This document shows, in pieces, positions 19,370 to 31,044 of a stretch of 64,000 bases of DNA. The stretch is from Isoetes taiwanensis (lineage: Eukaryota; Streptophyta; Lycopodiopsida; Isoetales; Isoetaceae), in contig JAJEKV010000032.1 of the NCBI GenBank assembly GCA_021234155.1, positions 14,958,283 through 15,022,282 of the forward strand. Reading direction: 5' to 3'. Every line of letters begins with the position of its first letter. Position 1 is the stretch's first letter. Under the pieces are notes generated by a model. The model was not told the origin of the DNA. It was given only the letters and a program-made list of their open reading frames with translations, and did not search any database. A program made the position numbers and the translations under genes.

Positions 19370-21046
19370 TTATGTTCCCCTAGATTTGTCTGGATTTGCT
19401 CAGCACACCCAAGAATTGCGAGTTCCACAGGAGTTGCAGAATGTGGTGCACCAGCCTTATGATGGGATTTATGCTGCACTGCCTTATGAAGATCGGCGGG
19501 TAGCTAGCACTATGGGAGTTAAGCAGGGCTGCCCGTTGTCTCCAATGCTTTTTGGGTTGTACATTGATAGCTTGGAGACGTGGATGCAGCACCATGGGGG
19601 AGCCGGGGTGCAATTATCTGATGCGACCTCTGTGAGCCAGTTACTATATGCGGATGATGTAGCTTTGCTAGCCCACACGCCAGCAGGTATGCAAGAAGAT
19701 TTGGATGCCCTCGGTGGGTTCTGTGGGGCAACGGGAATGACAAAGGAACTTGCACAAAACTAAGCTTCTCGCGATCCTCGTCCTCGCAAACACCCTATCC
19801 CTGAGTTGTATTACGAGGGACGAGAAAGTGGAGATGGTGCGAGCTTCAAGTATCCGGGAATTGATTTCACTACTAACATGCCGTGGGATGAGTGTGTGGA
19901 GAGGAGAGCCGTCACGGTGCGGAAGGCTTTATATGCAAAGAAAAACGCCGTGTTGCCTGGATAGATCTCTCGTGGATCGGCGAGGAGAGAGCACACCCGC
20001 TTAGGGCTTTGGTCGAGCCGGTGCTGCTATATGGGGTGGAGGTTTGGGGCCCAAAGCCAGCTTAGCAAAAATACGTGGATAGGTTGGAAAGGGTGCGTAA
20101 AGCTTTCTTGACATATAGCTTGGGGAGTGAAGGACACCGTACCGTGTCGATTTTGTTGTATGAGACGGGTTCCGCCTTTACTGACGATACGCTATCTTGC
20201 AGCATCTTACTTGCTTCCATAAGGTGGATGGGATGGATGAGCATCGCTTGCCCCACAGTCGTGTTGTTAACGCAGGGGCCCCCGCCTGAAGAAGAGGGTA
20301 TGGCACGAGCAATCGTGTAAGGGATGGTTTATGAGGTGGTCTATGGATTACCAACGGATGGTGGCACCGGGCGCATTCGATGCACGAAATGGGCAATTGG
20401 ATGCGGGCTATGCTGCCACCCCAGTGGGATGCCTCTACTCTTGCAAAGCCCAAGACGCGAGCACTATCACGCCGATTAATCCCGCCTTGAGCATGGACCC
20501 CATCGGTACTTGAAAGCACACATCTCTGCGGAAGAAACGGAGAGCTATTGCTGCCATAAGGACGAAGTTCCCATTACCTCGCATTGAAACAGTCATTTGG
20601 GGGTGAATGGCGGGCACGATCCCCGTGGAGGAGAGGATATGTCGGTGTTGTGAGATGCACGCGATAGAGGATGAGCACCATGCCCCAGCCGGTGCCCAAA
20701 GATATGCCCATGTCCGAAAGCAAAGGCACACCGATCTTAGATGCTCGACACACACCGCTACATCGCTTACTCGCATCACCTATGGTAGCGCGACTGGGAG
20801 CTTACATCCTGCAGATTTCGGCCGTCAGACTTGCTCTTCTGGGGCATGGTATTTGAGAGCCTACTGTTAGGGTTTTTCCTCCCAAGTGGGGGTTTTTTCA
20901 TCCCGGTAGTAGGGTTCTACTGTACAGTTACATTGTTTGTTTTTGGTGTTGGAGTTTTGGGCTTTCTTGCCTGTTCTCTGCATGTACCGTCTCATAGGCC
21001 TCTGGCCTCCGTGGACGTTAAAATAAACTTCCTTCCTTCCTTCTGA
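19370..21046 (+). mobile_element. Decayed LINE (copy 2) with TTCC-repeat tail
   Basis: RT pieces include STMGVKQGCPLSPMLFGLYID and SQLLYADDVALLAH (19510-19680). Further pieces in shifting frames are ALVEPVLLYGVEVWGPKP (about 20000-20060), RLERVRKAFLTYSLG and VEERICRCCEMHAIEDEHH (20628-20690, zinc knuckle). The 3' end has GGTTTTTCC...GGGGGTTTTTTCATCC, CTCCGTGGACGTTAAAATAA and then CTTCCTTCCTTC. The same 3' end occurs at 28.9 kb and 48.8 kb. Many frame breaks show it is old. Confidence 0.75.
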
Positions 21047-22886
21047 AGTTAGAGAACATTGAATCACTTCAGTAGAATGTCTGAAGCTAAAGGACAAGGC
21101 TATAAAGGTGACTTTAAGTGGGCACCTTTGAACCTTGGAGCTACTGGCATTTCGTCTCAATCTCTCCCTAGAATATCTTGCTTACAAGTCTACAAACTAA
21201 AGGTTGTTCCTGAAACATCAAATGGTTTTTCTCCATACACAAATGAGCTATGCATTTCCAGGTGCCAATTGATCATGTGTTAATGCGAGAGTTCATCTCT
21301 CTGAGCCTAAATGGGCTTACTGGCAGAATGGACGAGCAACTAATTATAGTGTGACATGTTTTACTATATGAATGACATGCCTCGAATTTAGATTTTGGTT
21401 AAACCAGTAGAATGCTGTGCTTTATTGCTACTTGCCAGATTTATGAGAAAAAATCCTCTGTTTTTCCGGATTTATGAGAAAAAATGCTCTATTTTGTCAG
21501 ATTTAACAATTTTTTTCAAAATTTTGACCGGAAATTTTCTAGCAACTACTTTAAAAACTGGATTTTTCCAACCTTAATAGGAAATTATGGGGAGAAACTC
21601 CTCTAATTTTGAGCCTTGATTCCACTAGAGATGTCCTAAATACCTTTACAATGTATTTTGACTTTGCATTGCCCTATAACATGCCATTAACAGCTCCTAT
21701 AGTATTTGTTACAAGATTCTTTTTGGGATCTATAGCTTAGTCTCCGGATGTTAGTCTGAAGATGGTTTGATCTTCTATAAAACCATAGTGGACTTTTGTT
21801 TTCCTTACTAGTGCATTATAGATTAGGCTCTATCCACCTTTACAAAATGCACTTACTTTCTTGCCCTTAATTGCAATGTAACATTTGCATAAGGGAGGGT
21901 AGTCTAGGTGCAAATATTTGAGAAGAAATTTTAATAAACATGTCATGCTATAAAATGCATACTCTAACTAGATAATGTTGAATTTATAATTACCAACTTA
22001 CGTGTAGGATATATCCAATAGTGGCCAATTCAAATACAACAATGTAGCAAAATGGTACGCCCATCTAAACAGTGGCCAATTTTCAATTACAAAACTAGAA
22101 AAATGATACACCCATCTGAACTGTGCCTTGCTACTTGTTCCATACAGGCAAATGGCCGGTATTCTTTGACTACTCAACTATTTGCGGTTCTTAAGAAATA
22201 CCCTAGATCGCAACCTAATAAACTCAATGAAATAAAAAGACCATAAGGACTCAATTAAAGAAGTTACCTTCAATTTACATATTAGATGAATTGCCCTTGC
22301 AAATGTACGTGTTGTCATGATAATAATTTTTGCAGAAAGTGTGATTTCTCTTTGATTGGAGTGCAATGTGGATGATCTTAATAAACAGCTTCAACACAAT
22401 ATCGGGTTTGTTGTGGAGGCATGGAGAGCAGTAGTGGGTTTCTTTCCACATCAAGGGTGGTTCGACTTGAATGCTCATCGAGGGTTTGGTTACAGTGTGC
22501 AACTAATGGTGCAAACTGAATTTTATTTGCAAATTCATATGTTGGATTGCCATGGTAGGTGAGACATGGAGTACAAAGTATATAGGTGCATCCGCTAAAT
22601 TTTTGACAAGGGCATTTAATGTGGGATGGTTTATTTTGCTTTATGATCTATACTACCTTTGTATATAGAGAGCATCCTTTGCATTCAACCATATTGACCC
22701 ATAAGGTTGGCAAATTATCTCTTACTATGATTTTGTGAATGGTTTGGTGGAAAATAGGGGTTAGGGTTTTGTTAGAATTTTTTTTGACCTTTGGGTAATT
22801 TTGCAAATTCGTGGCGGCTGCGTCCGAGCATGGTGGGCAGTGGAGCTGGGGCAGATGAGGGCGCAAGAGATGAGCCGATGAGGCGA
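21047..22886. other. No supported gene between LINE copy 2 and the gypsy LTR
   Basis: Scattered short frames such as 21059-21283 and 22356-22562 are not recognised. Around 21440-21500 there is a loose duplication of TTTATGAGAAAAAAT. Nothing else could be supported. Confidence 0.35.
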
Positions 22887-23506
22887 TGTTACGGACCAAG
22901 GGCAAGTCACGCTTGGGGGCCTTGGGACCGGGAATCTGCATTGGGAATGCCACGGGGTGGCCTGGGAATAGGGGCGGCATGCGGTATTTTCTAAATGGCA
23001 AAACTTTCGTATCTTAAAGTGGCCTTTTAATTAAATTCTAAAGCCCTTTAGTAAAAGCCACTAAACCTTTGAATTGGGGACGTGGCATGGCTTAGTATTA
23101 TTGGTTGATGATTTTAAAAGGGGAATTCGACCTGTAACCTCGTGATTGCAACAGAACCGGTTGGATCAGCTAACAACAGCCCGGATCTGGCTATTCCTGC
23201 TCGGATCTTGCTGCAGAAAAGGCCCATGGGCCTTTTTCAAGCTAAACTTGGCCCTAGTGGCCCTATAAAGGGATCTGGGGGGTTTTTTGAAGGGCACGGT
23301 TTTACTTGGAAGCAAGCCGTTGAAGTATTCTATTTCGTCTGATAGCCTGATCTTCTGTTGTTAGGGGTTTTGATCCATTGGGAATTGATTGGGAATCAAT
23401 TCGCCTTGTTCTAAGCTACTTCATTGTTTGATGTTAGCTTAAAGAGACGTTCCGTTCTTGGAGTGTTTCTGACTGCTCTTTGAGCAATACTGCTACTGCA
23501 ATATCA
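22887..23506 (+). repeat. 5' LTR
   Basis: The LTR starts TGTTACGGACCAAGGGC and ends in ATATCA. It lacks about 20 bases (around GTTCCGAGTAGTAATAC) present in the other LTR, and several substitutions separate the two, so insertion is not recent. CCCTATAAAGGGATC near 23263 can serve as the promoter TATA. Confidence 0.9.
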
Positions 23507-23649
23507 AGTTCTTATGTTAGAGCTTCTGAAGCTGGGCTTCAGACTGATCCTGGGGATGAGTAAGCAATCATGCGTGGGGAGCTTTGGAAGCTCACGGTTG
23601 AGGGGAATTCTGGGAATTCTAGGTAGCGCGATCAGACCTACTTATTGTA

Positions 23650-23685
23650 GGCTGTGACAATTTTGTATCAGGGCAAGGTTTAGAG
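23650..23685 (+). promoter_or_regulatory. Primer-binding-site-like sequence
   Basis: TTTTGTATCAGGGC resembles TGGTATCAGAGC, the complement of initiator Met tRNA used by many plant LTR elements. It is unusually far, about 150 bases, from the LTR end, so the assignment is uncertain. Confidence 0.35.
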
Positions 23686-23687
23686 CC

Positions 23688-23878
23688 ATGACTGATCCGA
23701 CACAGGATATGGCGCAGCCAATTGACGGGTTGCCAACTGTTGCTTTAACAAATGGCATAGTACCTGTGTGTCGCGATATTCATTTAGAGGATTTGCCAGT
23801 ATTCGATTTTGAAGCGATGCTGCAGGCCCAACCTAGTGTGGGGTTGTCATCTCCAGGGAAAATTTTAAGGGACCTATA
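23688..23878 (+). pseudogene. 5' end of gag-like frame
   Basis: A short frame starts with MTDPTQDMAQPIDGLP just after the leader. It loses similarity to gag-like sequence near 23880, where AT-rich inserted sequence begins. It could be the start of the polyprotein, now cut off from the rest. Confidence 0.35.
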
Positions 23879-24640
23879 ATTTTGTATAAGTATAATGAAT
23901 TGGCCATTCCTTGTAAAATATGCCCCCAAAAGTGTAGCCTGAACTGGCCATTTTTCTTATTTTTTCCAATGTGGCTGCAACCCAATTGGCAATTTTTGAA
24001 CCAAACATCTAATAATGTGTAGCTCAAATGGTGATTTTTAGCTAGATCCTTATATTAAATATAGAGCTAGTTGTCCAAACATAAAGAAGTCGCTAACCTA
24101 TATAAATGTGTTTAAGTTACATGTATGAATTTGAATTCATACCCCATGTATTTTAATAATGCACAGATTGCTGGTAGGGAGAATCAGAAATCGGATGCCG
24201 AAGTCTTCGTAAAGAGGATTGAAAAGTGCCTCGGCATTTGATTTTCCAAAAGAGCGGGATTATTATTAGTTAGTAAATATATTTAGGAATAAAAAATTCT
24301 AATAATGTTGGCCCCTCATACATGATGAATTTATGAGGGGGCCTCTTAATGAGTTAAGATTTGGCAAACTTAAGGCATTACAAGGATTTGACCAAGTGGC
24401 CTAAATGGCCATTCCATAAGCATATCTAGTTCTTACTTGGGACTAAATTGGCCTCAAAGTCAGTACCACTCCAATTAGCAAACATCTAATTGGCCATTCT
24501 AATGTCGTAATAGGCAATAGCCACGAAATGACGAATCTGCAGGTAGTTCGTAGGTCAGGCATCCTACTCAAGCCGGCCGTCGCATTTTGCCTGAACCTGT
24601 AATTTGTGGCCAAATGGCCCGCCGGGGCCACTAAAATTTT
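23879..24640. other. AT-rich insertion inside the gypsy element
   Basis: AT-rich sequence with repeated TTGGCCATT words separates the two gag pieces. It includes a palindrome-like GTATGAATTTGAATTCATAC (24123-24142), an exon-like frame (GRENQKSDAEVFVKRIEKC, about 24175-24238) after an acceptor-like CACAG, and a stem GGCCCCTCATA/TATGAGGGGGCC around 24311-24343. The origin is unknown. Confidence 0.4.
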
Positions 24641-24774
24641 CGCTGGTCATCTCCCGCTGTTAGTGAGCAGCCTCTTAGTGGTACCGGACACCCTGGGGGT
24701 GACCCAGTTTCACGGGCAGGCTTGGTAACTAGCGGGGCGAGTACCGTTGTTAGTGGAGTAAGAAGAGCAATCTT

Positions 24775-25495
24775 CGATTGCTAGAACTCTGGATAATATG
24801 CAGAGACAAATGAATCGATGGATGCTGGAAAGCACTGCCCGGGAGCAACGCCTTAGGGAATCTATTGATCGGCTTGCGCAGAACTCTAGAAGTACTGCAA
24901 ATAATCTACAACCCAAACGGTACGAGGTACCGCTAGGGGACGGGCTGTAGTTGGTCGCTCTATGCCGGACACAGCCAACCTAGTTGCGAATGATCCTCCC
25001 GAGGACACCGTGAATGGGCTCTCGGAAGAGGAAATCAAAGCTCTAGAAAAGATGAAAATGCCGGAGTTTGATGGGACAGGAACACCAGAGGATGCGATGC
25101 TCTGGCTGGGTCGCACGAAATTATATTATGCGGCTACTAAGAAAGGTGATACAACAAAGGTATTGCATGCCTCTCTTAAGTTGAAAGGTGCTGGCGCTTC
25201 GTGGTGGGCTATCCACACCGACAGCGGAAAGACTTTTCGGTCTTGGACGGACTTCTGCAAGCGATTCGAGGATGAGTATGCGCCTCACTTTGATAGTCGC
25301 CATATACTAATATCACTCCGGGAGTCAGTGCAAATAGGAACTTTACAGGAGTATGTGAGTAAACTCCGAGGGTTGTTTGCAAGACTTCCCGACCTTACCC
25401 CTCAGATGAGGGTGGACCACTTTGTCAATGGTCTGAAAGAAGTCAGTATCAAGACACACCTGTTGCAAGCGGAACCCAAGGGCTTCGAGGAATAA
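24775..25495 (+). pseudogene. Gypsy gag (capsid) region
   Basis: A helical segment (LDNMQRQMNRWMLESTAREQ) is followed after a stop by MPEFDGTGTPEDAMLWL, LKGAGASWWAIHTD, RSWTDFCKRFEDEYAPH and LQEYVSKLRGLFARLPDLT. This is the retrotransposon gag fold (Pfam Retrotrans_gag type), which packages element RNA. The CCHC zinc knuckle that should follow is missing because the frame ends at 25495, where LINE-like sequence starts. Confidence 0.75.
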
Positions 25496-25617
25496 TTTCT
25501 TCCTGGTCATGTTTGACTCTTCACTTGCAGTTGACAGGCTTGTGGAGCGTGGTGTTGATCCTCTTTGGGAACATTATCTTCTATATCAGGTGTATTCTCC
25601 TGGATTCCTGCCAAGTA
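25491..25617 (+). other. Fragment of LINE ORF1 inside the gypsy element
   Basis: In a frame different from gag these bases code for NNFFLVMFDS, LAVDRLVERGVDPL and LLYQVYSPGFLPSK. They match, piece by piece, the ORF1 protein of the L1 at 30.6-37.4 kb (NNFFLIMFDS, VVDRLVARAADPF, ILYQFYTPGFLPDK). The fragment sits exactly where protease and RT are missing. Confidence 0.8.
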
Positions 25618-25639
25618 AGTCTATTGCAACCTATTGCAA

Positions 25640-26470
25640 CATATACCCATACCCTTGGAAAGATGGGAGTGTATAAGTATGGACTTCATAGTCTCTTTGC
25701 CTAGAACTATAAGGCAGAACACTCAAGTGTGGGTGATTGTTGATTGCCTGACTAAGTACGCCAAATTTGTGGCCTTGAAGGAGGATGCTACTGGTCCAGA
25801 TGTAGCAACTGCATATATGAGATACGCTTTTCCTCTTTTTGTTTTACCTTTGTCTATCATAAGTGATCGGGACACCAAATTTATAGGTCATTTTTGGAAG
25901 GACCATATGAAAGGTCTTAAGGTACGATTGAGAATGAGTAGTGGTAACCACCCACAAATGGATGGTCAAACTGAGAGAATCAACATGATCCTGGAGGATA
26001 TGTTGAGAAGTTTTGTCCATGAACGTCAAACTCGTTGGGAGGAGTACTTGCCTTACCTAGAGTTTGCATATAACAACAGCCATCATACGGGAATTAAAAT
26101 GACTCCCTTTGTTGCTATGATGGGGCGAAATCCCAGAACTTATGCTAGTATATACAAGTATCTAAAAACGGATGCCGCCGTGAATATGTTGGATGACATG
26201 AATGCAATTTTGCTTCAATGTCGACAAAACTTGCAAAGAGCACAAGATCGCGCTCAAGTGTATGCTAATAAGCATAGACGTGATGTTACCTATGAGGAAG
26301 GTGACTATGTGTTCTTAAGGATTGTGTATCCTTCAGCATTGTGAATCAACACCCTAAAACCGTTGGTTAAAGGGCATGTGCCTAAGTTCACCTCGAGATA
26401 CGCTGGACCTTTTAAGATTGTTAAAAGGTTAGGAACCACATCATATGAGTTGGCATTACCACAGGATATT
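25640..26470 (+). pseudogene. Gypsy integrase region
   Basis: The frame has MDFIVSLPRT, WVIVDCLTKYAKFVAL, LSIISDRDTKFIGHFWK and GNHPQMDGQTERINMILED. These carry the catalytic D...D...E residues of the integrase core; the catalytic Glu is in TERIN. NSSHHTGIKMTPFVAMMGRNP follows. The N-terminal HHCC zinc domain is lost with the deletion. A TGA at 26342-26344 interrupts the frame, and the sequence beyond it codes for SRYAGPFKIVKRLG, typical of the C-terminal domain. Confidence 0.85.
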
Positions 26471-26724
26471 GGGATTCATCCTTATTTCATGTAAGCCAGC
26501 TTAAGCAAGCTATACTAGATACGGACAATGTTGTTAGTCCTAAGAGTATACCGCTAGTGTTAAGCTCCGCTGTAACACTCGAACGGATTCTAGATACTCG
26601 TGTTCGGCAGTTGCGCAATAAGGATATTCATAAATATCTGGTCTTGTGGCAAGGCCAGTCTCCCACGGATGCCACTTGGGAGACGGATGAGTTTGTGCAA
26701 CATTTTCCTCATTTGAAACTCTAG
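26471..26724 (+). pseudogene. Chromodomain at the integrase C-terminus
   Basis: After a one-base frame change near the expected HVSQLK motif, the sequence codes for RILDTRVRQLRNKDIHKYLV, LWQGQSPTDATWE and EFVQHFPHL, ending at TAG 26722-26724. YLVLWQGxxxxxATWE is the chromodomain core that places the element in the chromovirus group and guides it to heterochromatin. Confidence 0.75.
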
Positions 26725-26739
26725 ACCTTGAGGATAAGC

Positions 26740-26761
26740 TCCTAAGGGGAGGGGAGGAAAT
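26740..26761 (+). promoter_or_regulatory. Polypurine tract
   Basis: AAGGGGAGGGGAGGAAAT lies directly before the 3' LTR and would prime plus-strand synthesis. Confidence 0.8.
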
Positions 26762-27396
26762 TGTTACGGACCAAGGGCAAGTCGGGCTTGCGGGCCTTGG
26801 TGTCTGATTGGGAATGCCACGGGGTGGCCTGGGAATGTTCCGAGTAGTAATACTGCCTAGAGGCGGCATGGGGTATTTTCTAAATGACAAAACTTTCGTA
26901 TCTTAAAGTGGCCTTTTAATTAAATTCTAAAGCCCTTTAGTAAAAGCCACTAAACCTTTGAATTGGGGCGTGACGTGGCTTAGTATTATTGGGTGATGGT
27001 TTTAAAAGGGGAATTCGACCTGTAACCTCGCGATTGCAACAGAACCGGCCGGATCAGATAAAAACAGCCCAGATCTGGGCTATTCCTGCTCGGATCTTGC
27101 TGCAGAAAAGGCCCACAGGCCTTTTTCAAGCTAAACTTGGCCCTAGAGGCCCTATAAAGGGATCTGGGGGCGTTTTGTGAAGGGCACGATTTTACTTGGA
27201 AGCAAGCTGTTGAAGCATTCTATTTCGTCTGATAGCTTGATCTTCTGTTGTTAGGGGTTTTGACCCATTGCGAATTGATTGGGAATCAATTCGCCTTGTT
27301 CTAAGCTACTTCATTGTTTGATGTTAGCTTAAAGAGACGTTCCGTTCTTGGAGTGTTTCTGACTGCTCTTTGAGCAATACTGCTACTGCAGTATCA
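26762..27396 (+). repeat. 3' LTR
   Basis: It starts TGTTACGGACCAAGGGCAAG and ends GTATCA, matching the 5' LTR along its length apart from a short indel and point differences. Confidence 0.9.
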
Positions 27397-27404
27397 TGTT
27401 AGAA

Positions 27405-27640
27405 CATTGTATCCCAAACCCCGGGGGTGCCTGTCCTGTGGCCACGCCACTGAGTGCCTCCAATCCAAAGTGACATAAAGTGGATAGTGGTCTGACAAAG
27501 TCTCTTCATCTCTTGTTCCTGTGCCTGTCGCGAAATCACGAATGATATCAAGGTCTGGCACTGGAGCTAGGAGATAGTCCACCACACTGGCTCCCCCATC
27601 GCCCCCGTCGCTTCTGCAAGTGAAGCCCAAAAAGAAACTT
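27405..27640 (-). pseudogene. LINE endonuclease C-terminal fragment
   Basis: The frame codes for GGASVVDYLLAPVPDLD and EETLSDHYPLYVTLDW. The last contains the Ser-Asp-His motif of APE endonucleases. It abuts the 3' LTR end and is only about 75 codons. It probably belongs with the family of the 28.9-kb tail. Confidence 0.65.
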
Positions 27641-28089
27641 GAACAAAAGAGCTAACAAACTTGATGTAGATCCATACATACCTAGAATATACCCGGTTGT
27701 TTCATAAAACACTGAGCAAAAAATATGCTTGATCCTTTGAACAGTTGCAAATCAAAGAAGGAAGACTCTACAAATATCACAGCTGTGAAAACATGCCTTC
27801 TCTCAGACATGCATGGACGCATCCTTTTGCCTTTTAGGGTAGGCTAGTTTCCTCTGAATCCCCATCAAAAAATTATTTGAATATCCAGAAAAATATTCGG
27901 GTTTTGATGATGCCCAAGAAGCATTATTATCCAGTTTGTGAAGACTTATCCACTTTGCAAGGATACTTACTAGAAATAGGGAGAAGAGGATTACGCTTTG
28001 CCAAAGAGGAAAACATAGATACTTGATTTTTGAATTCATCTAGTAAGTTAAAATAGTACACAATCCTTACTAAGAAACTCATCGCTTAC

Positions 28090-28790
28090 CACTATTGGCA
28101 TACCCAAGTCATCATGTCCAACCACAAATGCTGCACCGGTTGCAATCTCAACAGAGAACTCATCTGCTGTCAAGAATCCTAAATGAACTTAGAAATCAGC
28201 ACCTTGCTCTGGAGAAGAAAGTGAATCATCCCCAGCCCCGCACAAAGTTTACACATAATGCACTTCGCCCAACTAACTTTAACATCAGCTCCTTCTTCAG
28301 TGCCACCCCAGATGAAGTTCCTGACAGTACGAACAATGAGCTGCATCTTTGTCTGCGGTGCCAGCAAGATGGATGCCATGTAGACATGTGTACCACTCAG
28401 AACTGACTTTGCCACAGTTACACGACCAGCCATGGATAACTTAGCCGTGGACCACCATTCCAACCCCTTAATAATGACATCCCACGCATCTCCAGATGAG
28501 AGGTGTATACCAACTGGAATGCCTAGAAGCTTAGTTGCCTTCCCATGAGGAAGAACCTTCCATGGAAATGCAACCACAGAAGACGGCACTGGAGAGTCTA
28601 GGGCCCACGGGGCAGTACACTTTTGCCACCCCACAAAGATACCAGAAGCCAAAGAGAAACTGTCCAACAAGAATAGAATAGAATAGAATATGGCATTCTG
28701 CAAATTCTGCTCATCAGCCATTAAGAACAAGAAAGTGTCATCTGCATACTGATTACATATCTCTTGTGAACCATTATTCATGGGAAGACC
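28090..28790 (-). pseudogene. L1-type LINE reverse transcriptase C-terminal fragment
   Basis: The frame codes for QYADDTFLFLMADEQNLQN (catalytic YADD), FSLASGIFVGWQKC, KLLGIPVGIHLSSGD, LSMAGRVTVAKSVLSGTH and IWGGTEEG. These match the post-YADD region of plant L1 elements. Start and end are truncated. An in-frame stretch (TTCTA)n codes for YSILFLL at 28673-28689. Confidence 0.75.
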
Positions 28791-28924
28791 ATGCAGGATG
28801 CAGGATTCATTCTTATTCTTTAATCGGATGATGCCTACATATTGATGCCCATGGCCATTACGCTCCGAAAATTACGCACTCGAGAAATACTATTTAGTAT
28901 GCCCCAATAAATACGACACCAGAA

Positions 28925-29100
28925 TCATAGGAAGGAAGGAAGGAAGGAAGGAAGTATATTTTTACGTCGCACCACAAAGGCAGCGTCACGGAGGACATGC
29001 GACCACAAGTACAAAGAAAACAAAAAATACATTGCATAGGCCGAAGCCCGTGAGCACCATGGCCCGGATTAAAAAACCCCACTGGGAAAAACCGTTGCCA
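28925..29100 (-). mobile_element. LINE 3' end with TTCC-repeat tail (copy 3)
   Basis: On the minus strand, GGTTTTTCCCAGTGGGGTTTTTTAATCC is followed by GTCCTCCGTGACGCTGCC, GTCGCACGTAAAAATATA-like sequence and then (TTCC)n. It matches the 3' ends at 20.87 kb and 48.76 kb. Confidence 0.7.
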
Positions 29101-29289
29101 TGATGACCATAGATCCAAAAAGCTATGCTGCTGCAAAAAGCAACAAGCATACCAACAACAAACAGAACTTCAACAAACGCCCCCGAACCGTAACCTCTTC
29201 ACAGCTAGGTGCCGAGTACTGGTGCGGACTCATGCACGCGCTAAACCTCCATCCTCTCACTGAAAGCCATGCCAAAAACCGTATACAAT

Positions 29290-29382
29290 TACAAAAAAAA
29301 AAAAAAAAACTGTTATAATGCTAGATATTTTTAGAACCCAAAATGCACATACTTCAAAAAAAAAAAAAAAAAAAAAAAAAAA
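29290..29382. repeat. Two long A runs
   Basis: Runs of about 17 and 27 A lie at 29290-29308 and 29356-29382. They look like poly(A) tails of short retroelement pieces on the plus strand, but no body is recognised. Confidence 0.6.
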
Positions 29383-29483
29383 CTAGCACACCGTGGAAGG
29401 CTTTGACAAGGTTTTATTTAGTTAGGCGTATAATCTAAAGTTAATTGTGGTTTCTTTCAAAGTAGACGATTCAAAAGCCAAGA

Positions 29484-30284
29484 AGATGAACTTATTAGAA
29501 CCTATGGAACACATATCCACAATGACTTTCACTAATGTGGATTGTGGAAGATCCCGCCTAGGCAAATTCATCATGGTTTGGTGATCTAGGCTCTATGTAA
29601 GTACATTTTTATTGATACCACTTTATGACTTTGGACACGTTGGTTGATTCATATTATTGTACTTGATGTTAGGTGATGAGCAAGTAGATATTATAGAGTA
29701 TATAGATCATAATGAGGCAACCAAATATCTCAAAGTAGTACAAGAGAGATGATTTTTTATTGTGCATGGGTGGTTTTGCCTAAGGGTTCCTATTGTTTTC
29801 ATTAAGTTTCTTGTTTCCTACTACATTATCTATGATGTATACATTTAGAAGGAAAAAACGCTAGTTTCTTCAAAGCTTAAATTTAAATGGAAATGTTATC
29901 AACAAAACCATTTTCACGTAGTGCTCTTTTTTAAGATCATTGAACCAAGATGCTATCACTATGGTATCAAGATGCTAACGAATGACTCCCCTTATGGCTA
30001 AGTTGTAATGCCTATTGCCACCGAAATATTGAGCTCCCTTTATTTTCTTTTCAATTCCTACTTATTCCTTCTGTTTTACAATGAACACAACGCGCTTGAT
30101 GATAATTTATAAACTAGTATTTTCATCATTTTTTGTTCGGCTTACCGTAGCGGGTTGTACAATGTGATAATAATTTACATTAGATATAGATTGTTCAAGA
30201 ATGGCAAGATCAAGCTATTCAATTTCTTGCATAACATCCTGCAAAGATAAGAATGCAAGAAATAAAACACAAAGCATTAAACTC
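29484..30284 (+). repeat. 801-bp tandem duplication, first copy
   Basis: The unit begins AGATGAACTTATTAGAACC and ends CATTAAACTC. It is followed directly by the second copy. It codes for nothing I recognise. Confidence 0.95.
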
Positions 30285-30617
30285 AGATGAACTTATTAGA
30301 ACCTATGGAACACATATCCACAATGACTTTCACTAATGTGGATTGTGGAAGATCCCGCCTAGGCAAATTCATCATGGTTTGGTGATCTAGGCTCTATGTA
30401 AGTACATTTTTATTGATACCACTTTATGACTTTGGACACGTTGGTTGATTCATATTATTGTACTTGATGTTAGGTGATGAGCAAGTAGATATTATAGAGT
30501 ATATAGATCATAATGAGGCAACCAAATATCTCAAAGTAGTACAAGAGAGATGATTTTTTATTGTGCATGGGTGGTTTTGCCTAAGGGTTCCTATTGTTTT
30601 CTTTAAGTTTCTTGTTT

Positions 30618-30653
<36 letters not shown>

Positions 30654-31044
30654 TAAGAGTGTGTTTTTTGTTATTAATAATAGTAATAAAAATACAGAGA
30701 GTCCCCAATGGGGCAAATAGGAAGCATTAGGGCTATTATATGGGTTCTCTATGCATCATGATGTGCGTACTAAGGGAAGTCCTATTCCACAACAGCATAA
30801 TGGTAGAGAGACCCTATCTGGTCAGTTACTCAGATTGCTTTCTCCACTAAACTCAAACTGTTCCACCATTAGATCTATCGTGAAAGTCTGGGTCCTCAGA
30901 GCTCATCCAATGGCACTTAAAGTAGTTATAGAATCCCTCAATCTTACCAATTCTGTCCAATCCCCTATTGTAACTCATCCCCATTTTCCTGTGGTGGGAC
31001 AATGCCATTAAAGCAACTTCCTTATTAAAAGACTCTTAAGTTTC

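Larger units (their letters stand above)
22887..27396 (+). mobile_element. Ty3/gypsy chromovirus, internally deleted
   Basis: Two LTRs flank a gag region, an integrase and a chromodomain. A polypurine tract lies next to the 3' LTR. Protease, reverse transcriptase and RNase H are absent between gag (ends 25495) and integrase (starts about 25640). No target duplication is visible: the flanks are GGCGA and TGTTA. The 3' end may have been reached by the adjacent LINE. The element could only move with proteins from another copy. Confidence 0.85.

Noticed and set aside
22887-27396. Complete autonomous gypsy element
   Set aside because: Protease, RT and RNase H motifs are absent between gag and integrase, and integrase has a stop and a frame change.
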